From the NCBI RefSeq assembly GCF_000292915.1, contig NC_018513.1:620001-684000 (forward strand): a DNA stretch of 64,000 nt. Reading direction: 5' to 3'. The notes under the pieces are model-generated. The model made no database searches. It saw only the letters and a list, made by a program, of their open reading frames with translations, and was not told where the DNA came from. This DNA is from Burkholderia cepacia GG4 (lineage in GTDB: Bacteria; Pseudomonadota; Gammaproteobacteria; Burkholderiales; Burkholderiaceae). The stretch's first letter is position 1, and every line of letters begins with the position of its first letter. The position numbers and the translations under genes were made by a program. Below are positions 1-11,951 of this stretch, piece after piece.

Positions 1-300
1 CTGGCCGCGGTCGCGGGCGGCGGCGTGCCGGGCGCGGAAAGCTCGATGCTGAAGATCCGCGGCACGCAGATCCGCCAGGAGATCACGGCGCTGATGCGGC
101 GCGCGATGGGGCCGTACGCGCAGCCGTTCGTCGAGGCCGCGCTCGACGGCGATCATGCGGATGGCGGCGGCGAGCCGATCGGCCCGGACGAGGCCGCGAG
201 CGCCGCGCAGCAGTATTTCAACAACCGCAAGCTGTCGATTTTCGGCGGCTCGAACGAGATCCAGAAGAACATCATCGCGAAGATGATGCTCGGGCTGTAA
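1..300 (+). CDS. acyl-CoA dehydrogenase, C-terminal part (cut by window start)
   Basis: The first 99 codons are open in frame 1 and continue from before the window. The end contains the typical acyl-CoA dehydrogenase C-terminal signature FGGSNEIQKNIIAKMMLGL, where substrate and FAD-site residues of the last helical domain lie; a stretch on the glycine-rich MKIRGTQIRQ-like helix precedes it. The enzyme would catalyse flavin-dependent alpha,beta-dehydrogenation of an acyl-CoA. It sits 14 bases upstream of a second, different acyl-CoA dehydrogenase and a CoA-transferase, so the two subunits may act together or in sequence on one acyl-CoA substrate. The substrate cannot be told from this fragment. 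Confidence 0.9.
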   Translation: MAAVAGGGVPGAESSMLKIRGTQIRQEITALMRRAMGPYAQPFVEAALDGDHADGGGEPIGPDEAASAAQQYFNNRKLSIFGGSNEIQKNIIAKMMLGL

Positions 301-314
301 CGAGGGACGCGACG

Positions 315-1460
315 ATGGATTTCCAGCACACAGAAGACCGCCGGATGCTGGCGGACACGTTGAACCGCTTCATCGCCGAACAGTACGCGTTCCCGGTGCG
401 CGACCGCATCGCGCAGTCGGCCGAAGGGTTCGATCGCGCGATGTGGCAGCGCTTCGCTGAACTCGGCGCGGTCGGCGCGCTGTTTCCAGAAGCCGATGGC
501 GGCTTCGGCGGCGCGGGCTTCGACATCGCCGTGGTGTTCGAATGCCTCGGGCGCGGGCTCGTCGTCGAGCCATTCCTCGGCGCGCTGCTCGCGGGTCGCG
601 CGTTGTCGCTCGCCGGCGGCGACGCGCATCGCGAGCGGCTGGCCGCGCTGATCGACGGCAGCGCGAGCGCCGCGTTCGCGCACGACGAACCTGGCTCGCA
701 CTACGAACTGACGACCGTGCGCACGCGCGCCGAACGTGCCGGCGACGGCTGGGTGCTGACGGGCGCGAAGGGCGTCGTCGACCAGGCCGCGCAGGCGGCG
801 TTCTTCGTCGTCAGTGCGCGCGTATCGGGCCACGACGACGATGCGGCCGGCATCGGCCTGTTCGTCGTGCCGGCCGACGCGCCGGGTGTGTCGCTGCGCG
901 ACTACAAGAAGATCGACGGCGGCCGCGCGGCCGAAGTGCGCTTCGAGCGCGTTGCGCTGCCGGCCGATGCCGTGCTCGGCGCGCCAGACGCTCACGACGG
1001 CGAAGCGGGCGCGACGCTGCTCGAACGCGTGCTCGGCTACGGTCTGCTCGCGCTGTCGGCAGAGGCGCTCGGCGCGATGGACGTCGCGAAGGCGCACACG
1101 CTCGACTACCTGCGCACGCGCAAGCAGTTCGGTTTGCCGATCGGCAGCTTCCAGGCGCTGCAGCACCGGATGGCCGACCTCCTGCTCGAAGTCGAGCAGG
1201 CGCGTTCGGCGGTGATCAACGCGGCCGCGCAGCTCGACGCGCCGCGCGTGGTGCGCGAGCGCGCGCTCGCGGCGGCCAAGACCAGCATCGGCCGGATCGG
1301 CACGCTGGTCGCCGAGGAGAGCATCCAGCTGCACGGCGGGATCGGGATGACGTGGGAGCTGCCGCTGTCGCACTACGCGAAGCGGCTCGTGATGATCGAT
1401 CACCAGCTCGGCGACGAGGATCACCATCTCGCACGCTATATCGTGCTGTCGAAACAGTAA
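315..1460 (+). CDS. acyl-CoA dehydrogenase family protein
   Basis: This 381-residue protein has the full three-domain acyl-CoA dehydrogenase layout: N-terminal helices (about 1-110), a middle beta domain (about 115-225) and the C-terminal helical bundle. The C-terminal part carries TRKQFGLPIGSFQALQHRMAD and the late motif QLHGGIGMTWE, which fits the FAD-binding and catalytic region of this family. The ATG at 315 follows a weak purine-rich site (GAGGGACG). It lies between another dehydrogenase and a class III CoA-transferase, suggesting an operon for activation and oxidation of an unidentified carboxylic acid or steroid-like acyl-CoA. The substrate is not inferable from sequence alone. Confidence 0.9.
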   Translation: MDFQHTEDRRMLADTLNRFIAEQYAFPVRDRIAQSAEGFDRAMWQRFAELGAVGALFPEADGGFGGAGFDIAVVFECLGRGLVVEPFLGALLAGRALSLAGGDAHRERLAALIDGSASAAFAHDEPGSHYELTTVRTRAERAGDGWVLTGAKGVVDQAAQAAFFVVSARVSGHDDDAAGIGLFVVPADAPGVSLRDYKKIDGGRAAEVRFERVALPADAVLGAPDAHDGEAGATLLERVLGYGLLALSAEALGAMDVAKAHTLDYLRTRKQFGLPIGSFQALQHRMADLLLEVEQARSAVINAAAQLDAPRVVRERALAAAKTSIGRIGTLVAEESIQLHGGIGMTWELPLSHYAKRLVMIDHQLGDEDHHLARYIVLSKQ

Positions 1461-1490
1461 CAGCGAAACACGCGAATGGAGGAGACAAGG

Positions 1491-2696
1491 ATGACGAACG
1501 AACCGCGCGCGTTGCCGCTGGCCGGCGTGAAGGTGCTCGATTTCTCGCGCGTGCTCGCGGGCCCGTGGAGCGCGATGGTGCTCGCCGATTTCGGCGCAGA
1601 AGTGATCAAGGTCGAGCATCCGGCGCGCGGCGACGACACGCGCGACTGGGGGCTGCGGATCGGCGATACCGAGACGACCTACTTCAACAGCGTGAACCGC
1701 AGCAAGCGATCGATCTGCGTCGACCTGCAGACCGAAGCAGGGCAGCGTCTCGCGCGCGAGCTGGCCGCGCAGGCCGACGTGCTGATCCACAACTTCAAGT
1801 TCGGCGGCGCGGAAAAGCTCGGGCTCGGCTACGACGCGCTGGCCGAGCTGAATCCGCGGCTCGTGCATTGTGCGATCTCGGGCTACGACCGCTCGGGCCC
1901 GGAGGCCGCGCGGCCCGGCTACGACCTCGTCGTGCAGGGCGAGGCCGGGTTGATGGCGCTGAACGGCGAGGCCGACCAGCCGCCGCTGAAGTTCGGCGTC
2001 GCGGCGGTCGATCTGTTCACCGGCATGTATGCGGCGCAGGCGATTCTCGCCGCGCTGTACGAGCGTCATGCGACGGGGCGCGGACGGCGCATCGAGATGG
2101 CGCTGTTCGACTGCGGGCTGATGATCACCGCGTACTACGGGCTCGATGCGCTGCTGATGGGCGAGGATCCGCCGCGCTACGGCAACGCGCATCCGTCGAT
2201 CGTGCCGTACGGCGTGTTCGATGCGGCCGATGGCCCGCTCGTGATCACGGTCGGCAACAACCCGCAGTTCGCGCGTTTTTGCGACGCGATCGAGCGGCCT
2301 GATCTCGCCGCGGACGAACGCTACAAGACCAACCTCGGTCGCTCGGAGAATCGCACCGAACTGCTGCCCGAGATTCGCCGCGAACTCGCGCGCAGGCCGC
2401 GCGCGACGCTGCTGGCGGCGCTGGCCGAGGCGGGCATCCCGTGCGGCGAAGTGCTCGGGCTGCACGACGCGCTGACGTCCGAACGTGCGACCCGCGCGGG
2501 CCTCGTCACGCGGCAGCCGCATCCGGTCGCGGGCGGCGTCGACGTGCTCGCGCCGCCGTATCGCTTCGATGGCGCGCGCCTGCCGGTGCGCGGTGCGCCG
2601 CCGGTGCTCGGCGCCGATACGGACGACGTGCTCGGCGGCTGGCTCGGGCTGTCGGCCGACGCGTTGGCGCGCCTGCGTGCTGACCGCATCGTGTAA
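1491..2696 (+). CDS. CaiB/BaiF class III CoA-transferase
   Basis: The 401-residue protein has the family N-terminus (LAGVKVLDFSRVLAGPW) with the conserved DFSRVLAGP segment, the GADVIKVE-like strand (FGAEVIKVEHP), and a later segment around residues 155-170 (VVQGEAGLM...) that contains the region of the catalytic aspartate of family III CoA-transferases. These enzymes move CoA between carboxylic acids. The start is placed at 1491 because a strong ribosome-binding site (GGAGGAGA, 1478-1485) lies six bases before it; an in-frame ATG at 1476 lies upstream of that site. Genes before it are acyl-CoA dehydrogenases, so it probably activates the substrate of that pathway. Confidence 0.9.
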   Translation: MTNEPRALPLAGVKVLDFSRVLAGPWSAMVLADFGAEVIKVEHPARGDDTRDWGLRIGDTETTYFNSVNRSKRSICVDLQTEAGQRLARELAAQADVLIHNFKFGGAEKLGLGYDALAELNPRLVHCAISGYDRSGPEAARPGYDLVVQGEAGLMALNGEADQPPLKFGVAAVDLFTGMYAAQAILAALYERHATGRGRRIEMALFDCGLMITAYYGLDALLMGEDPPRYGNAHPSIVPYGVFDAADGPLVITVGNNPQFARFCDAIERPDLAADERYKTNLGRSENRTELLPEIRRELARRPRATLLAALAEAGIPCGEVLGLHDALTSERATRAGLVTRQPHPVAGGVDVLAPPYRFDGARLPVRGAPPVLGADTDDVLGGWLGLSADALARLRADRIV

Positions 2697-2797
2697 CGCG
2701 ATTCATCTCTTGCCGCCGCGGCGCGGGCGGAGCAGTCGACGCGCCGACCATCCACAAGACAGTTCTCGCGATACGACGAGACGATATTGGAGACACC

Positions 2798-3103
2798 ATG
2801 GAGCTTTCCGTCATCGAATCGGTCACGGCGCGCCGTGACTACCAGCAGCTCGTACGTGCGCGGCGCCGCTTCAGCTTCACGCTGACGGCGCTGATGATCG
2901 CCACTTACTACGGCTTCATCCTGCTCGTCGCGCTCGCGCCGCACGTGCTTGCTGCACCGCTGTACCGTGGCGCGACGACGACGGTCGGGATCGCCGCGGG
3001 CGTCGCGATCATCCTGGTCGCGATCGGCCTGACCGCGTGCTACGTGCTGCGCGCGAACCGCGCGTTCGACCGCCGCGTCGACGCCATCCTGCAGCGTTCG
3101 TGA
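2798..3103 (+). CDS. DUF485 inner membrane protein (YjcH-like)
   Basis: This 101-residue protein has two hydrophobic spans (about 28-50 and 62-84) and the DUF485 signature of a charged N-terminal helix (RRDYQQLVRARRRFSF) before the first span. DUF485 proteins are regularly encoded immediately before ActP-type acetate symporters, as here, with 11 bases separating the genes, and are assumed to assist that transporter. The start has a GGAGA site nine bases upstream. Its exact role is not known. Confidence 0.9.
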   Translation: MELSVIESVTARRDYQQLVRARRRFSFTLTALMIATYYGFILLVALAPHVLAAPLYRGATTTVGIAAGVAIILVAIGLTACYVLRANRAFDRRVDAILQRS

Positions 3104-3114
3104 CGGAGGCCGAC

Positions 3115-4800
3115 ATGCGACGCACCTCGATTGCGCTCGGCGCACTGGCCGTTCTCGTTTCCTCCGCCGCCCATGCGACCGCCGTCGCGGGCCCGATGCC
3201 CGACAAGGTCGAACTGAACCCGGTCGCGATCGGAATGTTCTTCGCGTTCGTGTTCGCGACGCTCGCGCTCACGCGCTGGGCCGCGCGGCGCACGCGCTCG
3301 ACCCGCGACTTCTACACGGCCGGCGGCGGCATCACCGGGCTGCAGAACGGGCTCGCGATCGCGGGCGACTACATGTCGGCCGCATCGTTCCTCGGGTTGT
3401 CGGGGATGGTGTTCATGTTCGGCTTCGACGGGCTGATCTACTCGATCGGCTTCCTGGTCGGCTGGCCGTTCGTGATGTTCCTGATCGCGGAACCGCTGCG
3501 CAACCTCGGCAAGTTCACGTTCGTCGATGTCGTCGCGTATCGCTTCGCGCAGCGGCCGATCCGGCTGCTGACGTCCGCGAACGCGCTGACGATCGTCGTG
3601 CTGTACCTGGTCGTGCAGATGGTCGGCGCGGGCAAGCTGATCCAGCTGCTGTTCGGGCTGTCGTACGGCACCGCCGAGCTGATCGTCGGCGTGCTGATGG
3701 TCGTCTACGTGTTCTTCGGCGGGATGACCGCGACCACCTGGGTGCAGGTGATCAAGGCCGTGCTGCTGCTGTGCGGCGCGACTGTGCTCGCGTTGCTCGC
3801 GCTCGGCGAATTCGGTTTCAGCGTCGACGAGATGTTCCGCCGCGCGGTGGCCGTGCATCCGGGCGCGCTGTCGATCATGGGGCCCGGCAAGCTGATCCGC
3901 GATCCGGCCAATGCGCTGTCGCTCGGCATCGCGCTGATGTTCGGCACGGCCGGTTTCCCGCACATCCTGATGCGCTTCTTCACGGTGCCGAACGCGAAGG
4001 AGGCGCGCAAGTCGGTGCTGTACGCGACCGGCTTCATTGGCTACTTCTATCTGCTGACCTTCGTGATCGGCTTTTCGGCGATCGTGCTGCTCGCGCAGCA
4101 TCCGGAATTCTTTCGGCTCGGCGCGAACGGCACCTTCAACCTGACGCACGACCTGCTCGGCGGCTCGAACATGGTCGCGGTGAAGCTTGCGCAGGCGGTC
4201 GGCGGCAACTGGTTCTACGGTTTCATCGCGGCGGTCACGTTCGCGACGATCCTCGCGGTGGTCGCCGGGCTGACGCTCGCCGGCGCGACTACGATCTCGC
4301 ACGACCTGTATGCGCAAATGTGGGCGCGCGGCAAACCCGACGAACGGCTGGAGATGCGCATCTCGCGCGCGGCGACGATCGGTTTGTCGGCGATCGCGAT
4401 CGCGCTGTCGATCCTGTTCGAGCACGTGAACGTCGCGTTCATGGTCGGCCTGGTCGCGGCGGTGGCCGCCAGCGCCAATTTCCCGGTGCTCGCGATGTCG
4501 ATCTTCTGGCGCGGGATGACGACGCGCGGCGCAGTGCTCGGCGGTGGCCTCGGCCTCGCGTCGGCGGTGACGCTCACGGTGCTGTCGAAGTCGGTGTGGG
4601 TCGACGTGCTGCACCACGCGCACGCGCCGGTGTTCCTCGACAACCCGGCGCTCGTGTCGGTGCCGCTCGCGTTCATCGGGATCGTCGTCGGCTCGCTCGC
4701 GGATCGCGGCGAGCGCGCGCGGCGCGAGCGTGCTGCGTTCGAGCAGCAGGAGTTCTACGCGCAGACGGGCGTGCTGGCCGGCAAGGCCGTGCAGCACTGA
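3115..4800 (+). CDS. actP: cation/acetate symporter ActP-like (SSS family)
   Basis: The 561-residue protein has an N-terminal signal-like segment (MRRTSIALGALAVLV) and about thirteen membrane spans typical of sodium:solute symporters, with the family motifs FYTAGGGITGLQNGLAIAGD and GTAGFPHILMRFFTV. ActP proteins import acetate and other short monocarboxylates with a cation. The start at 3115 is preferred over upstream alternatives because of a GGAGG site eight bases upstream and the sensible signal segment. It is cotranscribed with the DUF485 gene. A strong hairpin follows the stop codon. Confidence 0.9.
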   Translation: MRRTSIALGALAVLVSSAAHATAVAGPMPDKVELNPVAIGMFFAFVFATLALTRWAARRTRSTRDFYTAGGGITGLQNGLAIAGDYMSAASFLGLSGMVFMFGFDGLIYSIGFLVGWPFVMFLIAEPLRNLGKFTFVDVVAYRFAQRPIRLLTSANALTIVVLYLVVQMVGAGKLIQLLFGLSYGTAELIVGVLMVVYVFFGGMTATTWVQVIKAVLLLCGATVLALLALGEFGFSVDEMFRRAVAVHPGALSIMGPGKLIRDPANALSLGIALMFGTAGFPHILMRFFTVPNAKEARKSVLYATGFIGYFYLLTFVIGFSAIVLLAQHPEFFRLGANGTFNLTHDLLGGSNMVAVKLAQAVGGNWFYGFIAAVTFATILAVVAGLTLAGATTISHDLYAQMWARGKPDERLEMRISRAATIGLSAIAIALSILFEHVNVAFMVGLVAAVAASANFPVLAMSIFWRGMTTRGAVLGGGLGLASAVTLTVLSKSVWVDVLHHAHAPVFLDNPALVSVPLAFIGIVVGSLADRGERARRERAAFEQQEFYAQTGVLAGKAVQH

Positions 4801-4820
4801 TTCGTCGGAAGAATGTGCCC

Positions 4821-4849
4821 ATCCGTCCGGATCGCCGGACGGATATTTT
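4821..4849 (+). terminator. hairpin terminator after actP
   Basis: A perfect 10-bp stem (ATCCGTCCGG / CCGGACGGAT) with an ATCG loop lies 20 bases after the actP stop and is followed by ATTTT. It fits an intrinsic terminator that isolates actP from dctA, though the T-run is short. Confidence 0.7.
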
Positions 4850-4853
4850 CCGG

Positions 4854-4873
4854 AAATCCGGAATCCCGGATTT
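4854..4873. promoter_or_regulatory. inverted repeat upstream of dctA promoter (terminator arm or activator site)
   Basis: A second perfect dyad, AAATCCGG / CCGGATTT with a four-base spacer, lies ten bases after the actP terminator hairpin and about 62 bases upstream of the sigma-54 -24 element of dctA. Its position fits an enhancer site for a bacterial enhancer-binding protein such as the DctD encoded downstream; it could equally be a second terminator hairpin, since TTTTCTT follows. The choice cannot be made from sequence. Confidence 0.4.
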
Positions 4874-4934
4874 TCTTGCCTGCCGCATTATGAGAAATAC
4901 AATGAAAACAATGCCTTGAGGGGTTCTGGAAGCC

Positions 4935-4950
4935 TGGCATCGACCTTGCA
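4935..4950 (+). promoter_or_regulatory. sigma-54 (-24/-12) promoter of dctA
   Basis: TGGCAT-N5-TTGCA matches the sigma-54 consensus TGGCAC-N5-TTGCW with exact GG/GC spacing. The downstream dctA gene and the neighbouring DctD, a sigma-54 activator, make the assignment coherent. Transcription would begin near 4960, giving a 5' leader of about 195 bases before dctA. Confidence 0.8.
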
Positions 4951-5005
4951 ATATGAAAAGCACGGCCATCCCCCCGGCCTGACTATTAAACCAAGGAGAC
5001 AATCG

Positions 5006-5041
5006 ATGACCACTGCCCTCCACCCCCTCCGGACGTCCTGA
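5006..5041 (+). CDS. 11-residue leader ORF before dctA
   Basis: An ATG with a strong AAGGAGA site (4993-4999, six bases upstream) opens the peptide MTTALHPLRTS and stops at TGA 5039-5041, within the predicted dctA leader transcript and 114 bases before the dctA start. The very good ribosome-binding site argues that it is translated. It may be a regulatory leader peptide; no attenuator mechanism is evident. Confidence 0.45.
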   Translation: MTTALHPLRTS

Positions 5042-5155
5042 GGCATCGCTTGTTGCGGCACGGCAGCCGCGCGGGCGGGTGACTTTTCCCCTGAGACATT
5101 CGTCCGCGCGCGTGACGCCGTTTCCACCGGCTCATCTACTTCAGCAGGAACCATC

Positions 5156-6445
5156 GTGAAGAAGAAACCCTTCTACAAAGTGCTCTACGCGCAGGTGATC
5201 TTCGCCATCATCGTCGGCGTGATCCTCGGCCACTACTACCCGGCGCTCGCCACCGAGATGAAACCGCTCGGCGACGGCTTCATCAAGCTGATCAAGATGG
5301 TGATCGGCCCGATCATCTTCTGTACGGTCGTCACCGGCATCGCCGGCATGGAGGACATGAAGAAGGTGGGCCGCGTCGGCGGCAAGGCGCTGCTGTACTT
5401 CGAGATCGTGTCGACCTTCGCGCTGATGCTGGGCCTCGCGGCCACGCACATCCTGCGTCCGGGCGTCGGCTTCAACATCGATCCGGCGACGCTGAACGGC
5501 AAGGAAGTCGCATCGTATGCGGCGAAGGCGCACGGGCAGTCGACGGTCGACTTCCTGATGCACATCATCCCGAACACGATGGTCGATGCGTTCGCGCAGG
5601 GCGAAATCCTGCAGATCCTGCTGATCGCGCTGCTGTTCGGCAGCGTGCTCGCGCACCTCGGCGAGCGCGGCAAGGTCGTGACCGACTTCATCGACGGCCT
5701 CACGCGCGTGCTGTTCGGCATCGTGCACATCGTCACGAAGCTGGCGCCGATCGGCGCATTCGGCGCGATGGCGTTCACGATCGGCAAGTACGGCGTCGGC
5801 TCGCTGGTGCCGCTGCTCAAGCTGATCGGCACGTTCTACCTGACGTCGGTCGTGTTCGTGCTGGTCGTGCTCGGCACGATCGCGCGTTTCACGGGCTTCT
5901 CGATCATCCGCTTCGTGTCCTACATCAAGGAAGAGCTGCTGATCGTGCTCGGCACGAGCTCGTCGGAAGCTGCGCTGCCGCAGCTGATGGAAAAGCTCGA
6001 GAAGGCAGGCTGCTCGCGTTCGGTCGTCGGCCTCGTCGTGCCGACCGGCTACTCGTTCAACCTCGACGGCACCAACATCTACATGACGATGGCCGTGCTG
6101 TTCATCGCGCAGGCGACCAACATCGAACTGACGTGGATGCAGCAGCTCACGCTGCTCGCGGTCGCGATGCTGACGTCGAAGGGCGCGAGCGGTGTCACGG
6201 GCGCGGGCTTCATCACGCTCGCCGCGACGCTCGCCGTCGTGCCGACGATCCCGCTGTCGGGCATGGTGCTGATCCTCGGCATCGACCGCTTCATGAGCGA
6301 ATGCCGTGCACTGACCAACATCGTCGGCAACGGTGTCGCAACCGTCGTCGTGTCGGCATGGGAGAAGGAGCTCGACCGCACCAAGCTGCGCCAGGCGCTG
6401 AAGGGTGGCGGCGAGGTCACGACGACCGAGACGGCCGGCGTCTGA
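5156..6445 (+). CDS. dctA: C4-dicarboxylate/proton symporter DctA
   Basis: The 429-residue protein starts with GTG after an AGGA site and aligns with the DctA (DAACS) family: early [33 protein letters not shown], the serine-rich reentrant loop [17 protein letters not shown], the motif [18 protein letters not shown] and the late [16 protein letters not shown]. It imports succinate, fumarate and malate across the inner membrane. Length is normal for the family. It is followed by dctB and dctD, the sensor and activator expected to control it, and preceded by a sigma-54 promoter. Confidence 0.97.
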   Translation: MKKKPFYKVLYAQVIFAIIVGVILGHYYPALATEMKPLGDGFIKLIKMVIGPIIFCTVVTGIAGMEDMKKVGRVGGKALLYFEIVSTFALMLGLAATHILRPGVGFNIDPATLNGKEVASYAAKAHGQSTVDFLMHIIPNTMVDAFAQGEILQILLIALLFGSVLAHLGERGKVVTDFIDGLTRVLFGIVHIVTKLAPIGAFGAMAFTIGKYGVGSLVPLLKLIGTFYLTSVVFVLVVLGTIARFTGFSIIRFVSYIKEELLIVLGTSSSEAALPQLMEKLEKAGCSRSVVGLVVPTGYSFNLDGTNIYMTMAVLFIAQATNIELTWMQQLTLLAVAMLTSKGASGVTGAGFITLAATLAVVPTIPLSGMVLILGIDRFMSECRALTNIVGNGVATVVVSAWEKELDRTKLRQALKGGGEVTTTETAGV

Positions 6446-6563
6446 CATCATGAAGGAGCAGGCGGCGGCACCGCCCGCAGGCGGCGCGCCGCGCGGCGAC
6501 CGGGGCGTTGATGCGGAGCCCTATGACACAATAGGCGATCCGCATCGCCAGGAAGCCTCGTCC

Positions 6564-8474
<1,911 letters not shown>

Positions 8475-8544
8475 CCCGGTCGGCGAACGACCGGCATCAA
8501 CGCAGCCGCGCGCGCAACCTCGCCGCGCGGCCCGTCAGGAGCAA

Positions 8545-9909
<1,365 letters not shown>

Positions 9910-9916
9910 AACACAA

Positions 9917-9955
9917 ACGGACCGCGGAACCGGGCTGGCCGGTCGTGCGGTCCGT
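9917..9955. terminator. bidirectional terminator between dctD and the TlpA-like gene
   Basis: ACGGACCGC and GCGGTCCGT form a 9-bp stem between two convergent genes. On the minus strand the stem is followed by TTTGTGTTT, so it probably ends the TlpA-like transcript and possibly also dctBD. Confidence 0.55.
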
Positions 9956-10006
9956 GGTGCGGGGCAGGGCGCAGCGTGTGGCCCTGCGAGTCTTGTTGTG
10001 CGGCGC

Positions 10007-10543
10007 TCAGGCCGCGTTGCTGTCGAGCGCCTTCTTGAGCAGCGCGTCGAGTTCCGCGAACTGCGGTGCGCCGACGTAGCGCTTCAGGATCTTGCCGTCC
10101 TTGTCGACGACGAAGGTGGTCGGCGTGAGCTGCACGTTGCCGAACTGCTTCGCGACGCTGCCGTCGTCGAGCGCGACCTTGAACGGCAGCTGGCGCGTCT
10201 GCGCATAGTTCGCGACGTACATCGGCGGATCGTAGTTCATTGCGACCGCGACGAATTCCAGCCCCTGACCCTTGAAGCGATTATAGGTATCGACCATCTG
10301 CGGCATTTCCTGCATGCAGGTGGCGCAGCTCGTCGCCCAGAAGTTCACGAGGTAGACCTTGCCCTTCAGGTCGCCGGCCGTCGACACCTTCTGGCCCGAC
10401 AGCAGCGTGAACGTGGCGTCCGGCACGGTGGATTTGCCGTTGAACGCGAAGAAGCCGGCAACGGCGATGGCCGCGACGACGACGGCCGCGACGATGTAGC
10501 GGGCGGGGCCGGTGCGGCGCTGGGCGGGAGGCGTGGTGTTCAT
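10007..10543 (-). CDS. TlpA-like membrane-anchored thioredoxin family protein
   Basis: This 178-residue protein has an N-terminal membrane anchor (about residues 13-32, IVAAVVVAAIAVAGFFAF) and a periplasmic thioredoxin fold of the TlpA/ResA/AhpC-TSA type with WATSCATCMQEMPQ, giving the redox motif CATC. The later cis-proline segment is VQLTPTTFVVDKDG. Such proteins reduce periplasmic disulfides, for example during cytochrome maturation. It is transcribed toward dctD and diverges from a lipoprotein gene. The CATC active site differs from the more frequent CxPC pattern. Confidence 0.88.
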   Translation of the reverse strand: MNTTPPAQRRTGPARYIVAAVVVAAIAVAGFFAFNGKSTVPDATFTLLSGQKVSTAGDLKGKVYLVNFWATSCATCMQEMPQMVDTYNRFKGQGLEFVAVAMNYDPPMYVANYAQTRQLPFKVALDDGSVAKQFGNVQLTPTTFVVDKDGKILKRYVGAPQFAELDALLKKALDSNAA

Positions 10544-10706
10544 CTGCGGTGCTCTCGGAGTCGGTCGATGACGCGGATCGATGCAAAGGACGTCGAAATT
10601 CGGCGCTTATTTTAGCGCGAATGCGGCGCGCGCACCGGCGGCCGCCACACATCCCGGGTGTCTGGTTCGGCGGATAATGGGCGTTTTGCCTGTCCCTGTC
10701 ACTGCC

Positions 10707-11279
10707 ATGCCGAAGGAAGTCATCGATCCATTGCGCCCCCTTTTTCGTCCGCTGCGACACTTCGCCGCGCTCGCGTGCGTGAGCGCGGCGCTGGCTGCGT
10801 GCTCGCCGTCATATGACTGGCGTACGCTGCACAACGACGCCGGCTACACGATCGACCTGCCGGCGAAGCCGACCGTCGAGGACCAGCCGGTGGCGGTCGG
10901 CGGCGCGTCGATGCCGATGCGGATGCAGGCCGCGCACGTCGACGGTGCGGTGTTCGCGGTCGGCACGCTGACGCTGCCCGACGACCGCGACGACACGCGC
11001 CGTGCGGCGCTCGCGTTCCTGCAGGCCGGGCTGTCGCGCAACCTCGCGGGCACGCCACAGACCGCCTCGGTGCCGGTGCCGCTCGCGGCCGGCGGCGCGG
11101 TCAACGGGCTCGAGCTGCGCATCGCGGGCGCGGCCAGCGGTGGCGACCACTCGCACAAGACGATCGTCGCGCGGCTCGTGGCGCGCGGCCGGCATGCGTA
11201 CCAGGCCGTCGCGATCGCCGACGGGCCGCTCGCGCAGGAACAGTTCGACCAGTTTTTCGGCTCGTTCAAACTCGACTGA
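10707..11279 (+). CDS. putative lipoprotein of unknown function
   Basis: The 190-residue protein starts with a positively charged n-region and a hydrophobic stretch ending in a lipobox (LAAC, cysteine near residue 32), so it should be a lipoprotein facing the periplasm. The mature part contains YDWRTLHNDAGYTIDLPAKP and a beta-rich pattern resembling proteins described as transmembrane or PsbP-like lipoproteins in Burkholderia; no enzyme motif is seen. ATG 10707 is preferred over the in-frame codon at 10581 because only it yields a proper signal peptide. Confidence 0.75.
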   Translation: MPKEVIDPLRPLFRPLRHFAALACVSAALAACSPSYDWRTLHNDAGYTIDLPAKPTVEDQPVAVGGASMPMRMQAAHVDGAVFAVGTLTLPDDRDDTRRAALAFLQAGLSRNLAGTPQTASVPVPLAAGGAVNGLELRIAGAASGGDHSHKTIVARLVARGRHAYQAVAIADGPLAQEQFDQFFGSFKLD

Positions 11280-11613
11280 CGCCGGCGGGCGAGGGCGCTC
11301 AGACACGCTGTGACAAGTGAAAGTTCATTCGCAGCTTTCGGCGCTAATCGCCGGATTTTGCGGGGATTTTTCGGCTATCCACAGTGCATGTGGATAACTT
11401 TGTTGAAAAGTTGGCTGAATCTCCCGCAAAGCTGCGCCGGGACGGCCTTCCGGGCCGTTTCGTAGCGTGCGTGCTGTTTGGGAAAATTCAATAAAAACAA
11501 ATGCATACGGATCTGTCGATGAAAGGGCGCCGGAGAACCGTGATCCGGGGCAGGATTCGTGAAATTGTGCATAAGTCAAGTCTTGACAGTCTGGTTTTGT
11601 CCTCCGCGCGCAT
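11280..11613. other. 334-bp non-coding stretch before the island, with paired DnaA-type boxes
   Basis: No convincing gene. It contains CTATCCACA (11375-11383) and TGTGGATAA (11389-11397), the latter the exact reverse complement of the DnaA consensus TTATCCACA, arranged as an inverted pair five bases apart. It would originally have been the sequence downstream of comM. Confidence 0.5.
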
Positions 11614-11691
11614 TCACAGTTTCGTGAGCGCGCGCCGGTAGCGGATCGCCTCGGCAATCTGCGCGGCCGTCGGCAACGGATCGCCGGCCAG
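11614..11691 (-). repeat. left direct repeat (attL-like), displaced comM 3' end
   Basis: Copy of the last 78 bp of comM; 70 bp (11622-11691) are identical to 19358-19427, and the next eight differ only at one base. The comM stop codon is preserved (TCA at 11614-11616 on the plus strand), but no comM body follows on the right. Confidence 0.92.
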
Positions 11692-11951
11692 TCAAAGGCG
11701 TAGTTATATTTCTATATGCTTACAAATTGCCACCCGGGCTGCCGCGCCAGCAAAAATTACTATGAGATTTCAGCGTTCCTGCCTAGGTGCGCGGACGGTG
11801 GGTCTGAGCACCTGTGGAGTACTTGGCCAAACGTAGACTTCTTGACGCGCGCCCTCATTGGCGTCAACCAGGACAGGAATTTCGTAGACGTCTGTGTCGT
11901 TAAAGGGGCCACACGATAGAATTGCGCCAGACCTTTCAGAGTACGCGCCCT

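Noticed and set aside
153..2522. 789-codon minus-strand open frame opposite the acyl-CoA genes
   Set aside because: Composition is typical of an antisense frame, and three good plus-strand genes cover the same sequence.
11716..11919. 67-codon plus-strand open frame at the left end of the island
   Set aside because: No good ribosome-binding site, no family, and poor protein-like composition; it may be chance or remnant.
11692..11951. Search for an integrase or promoter at the left island end
   Set aside because: No integrase motif and no strong promoter; only AT-rich words such as TTATAT without a good -35 were seen.
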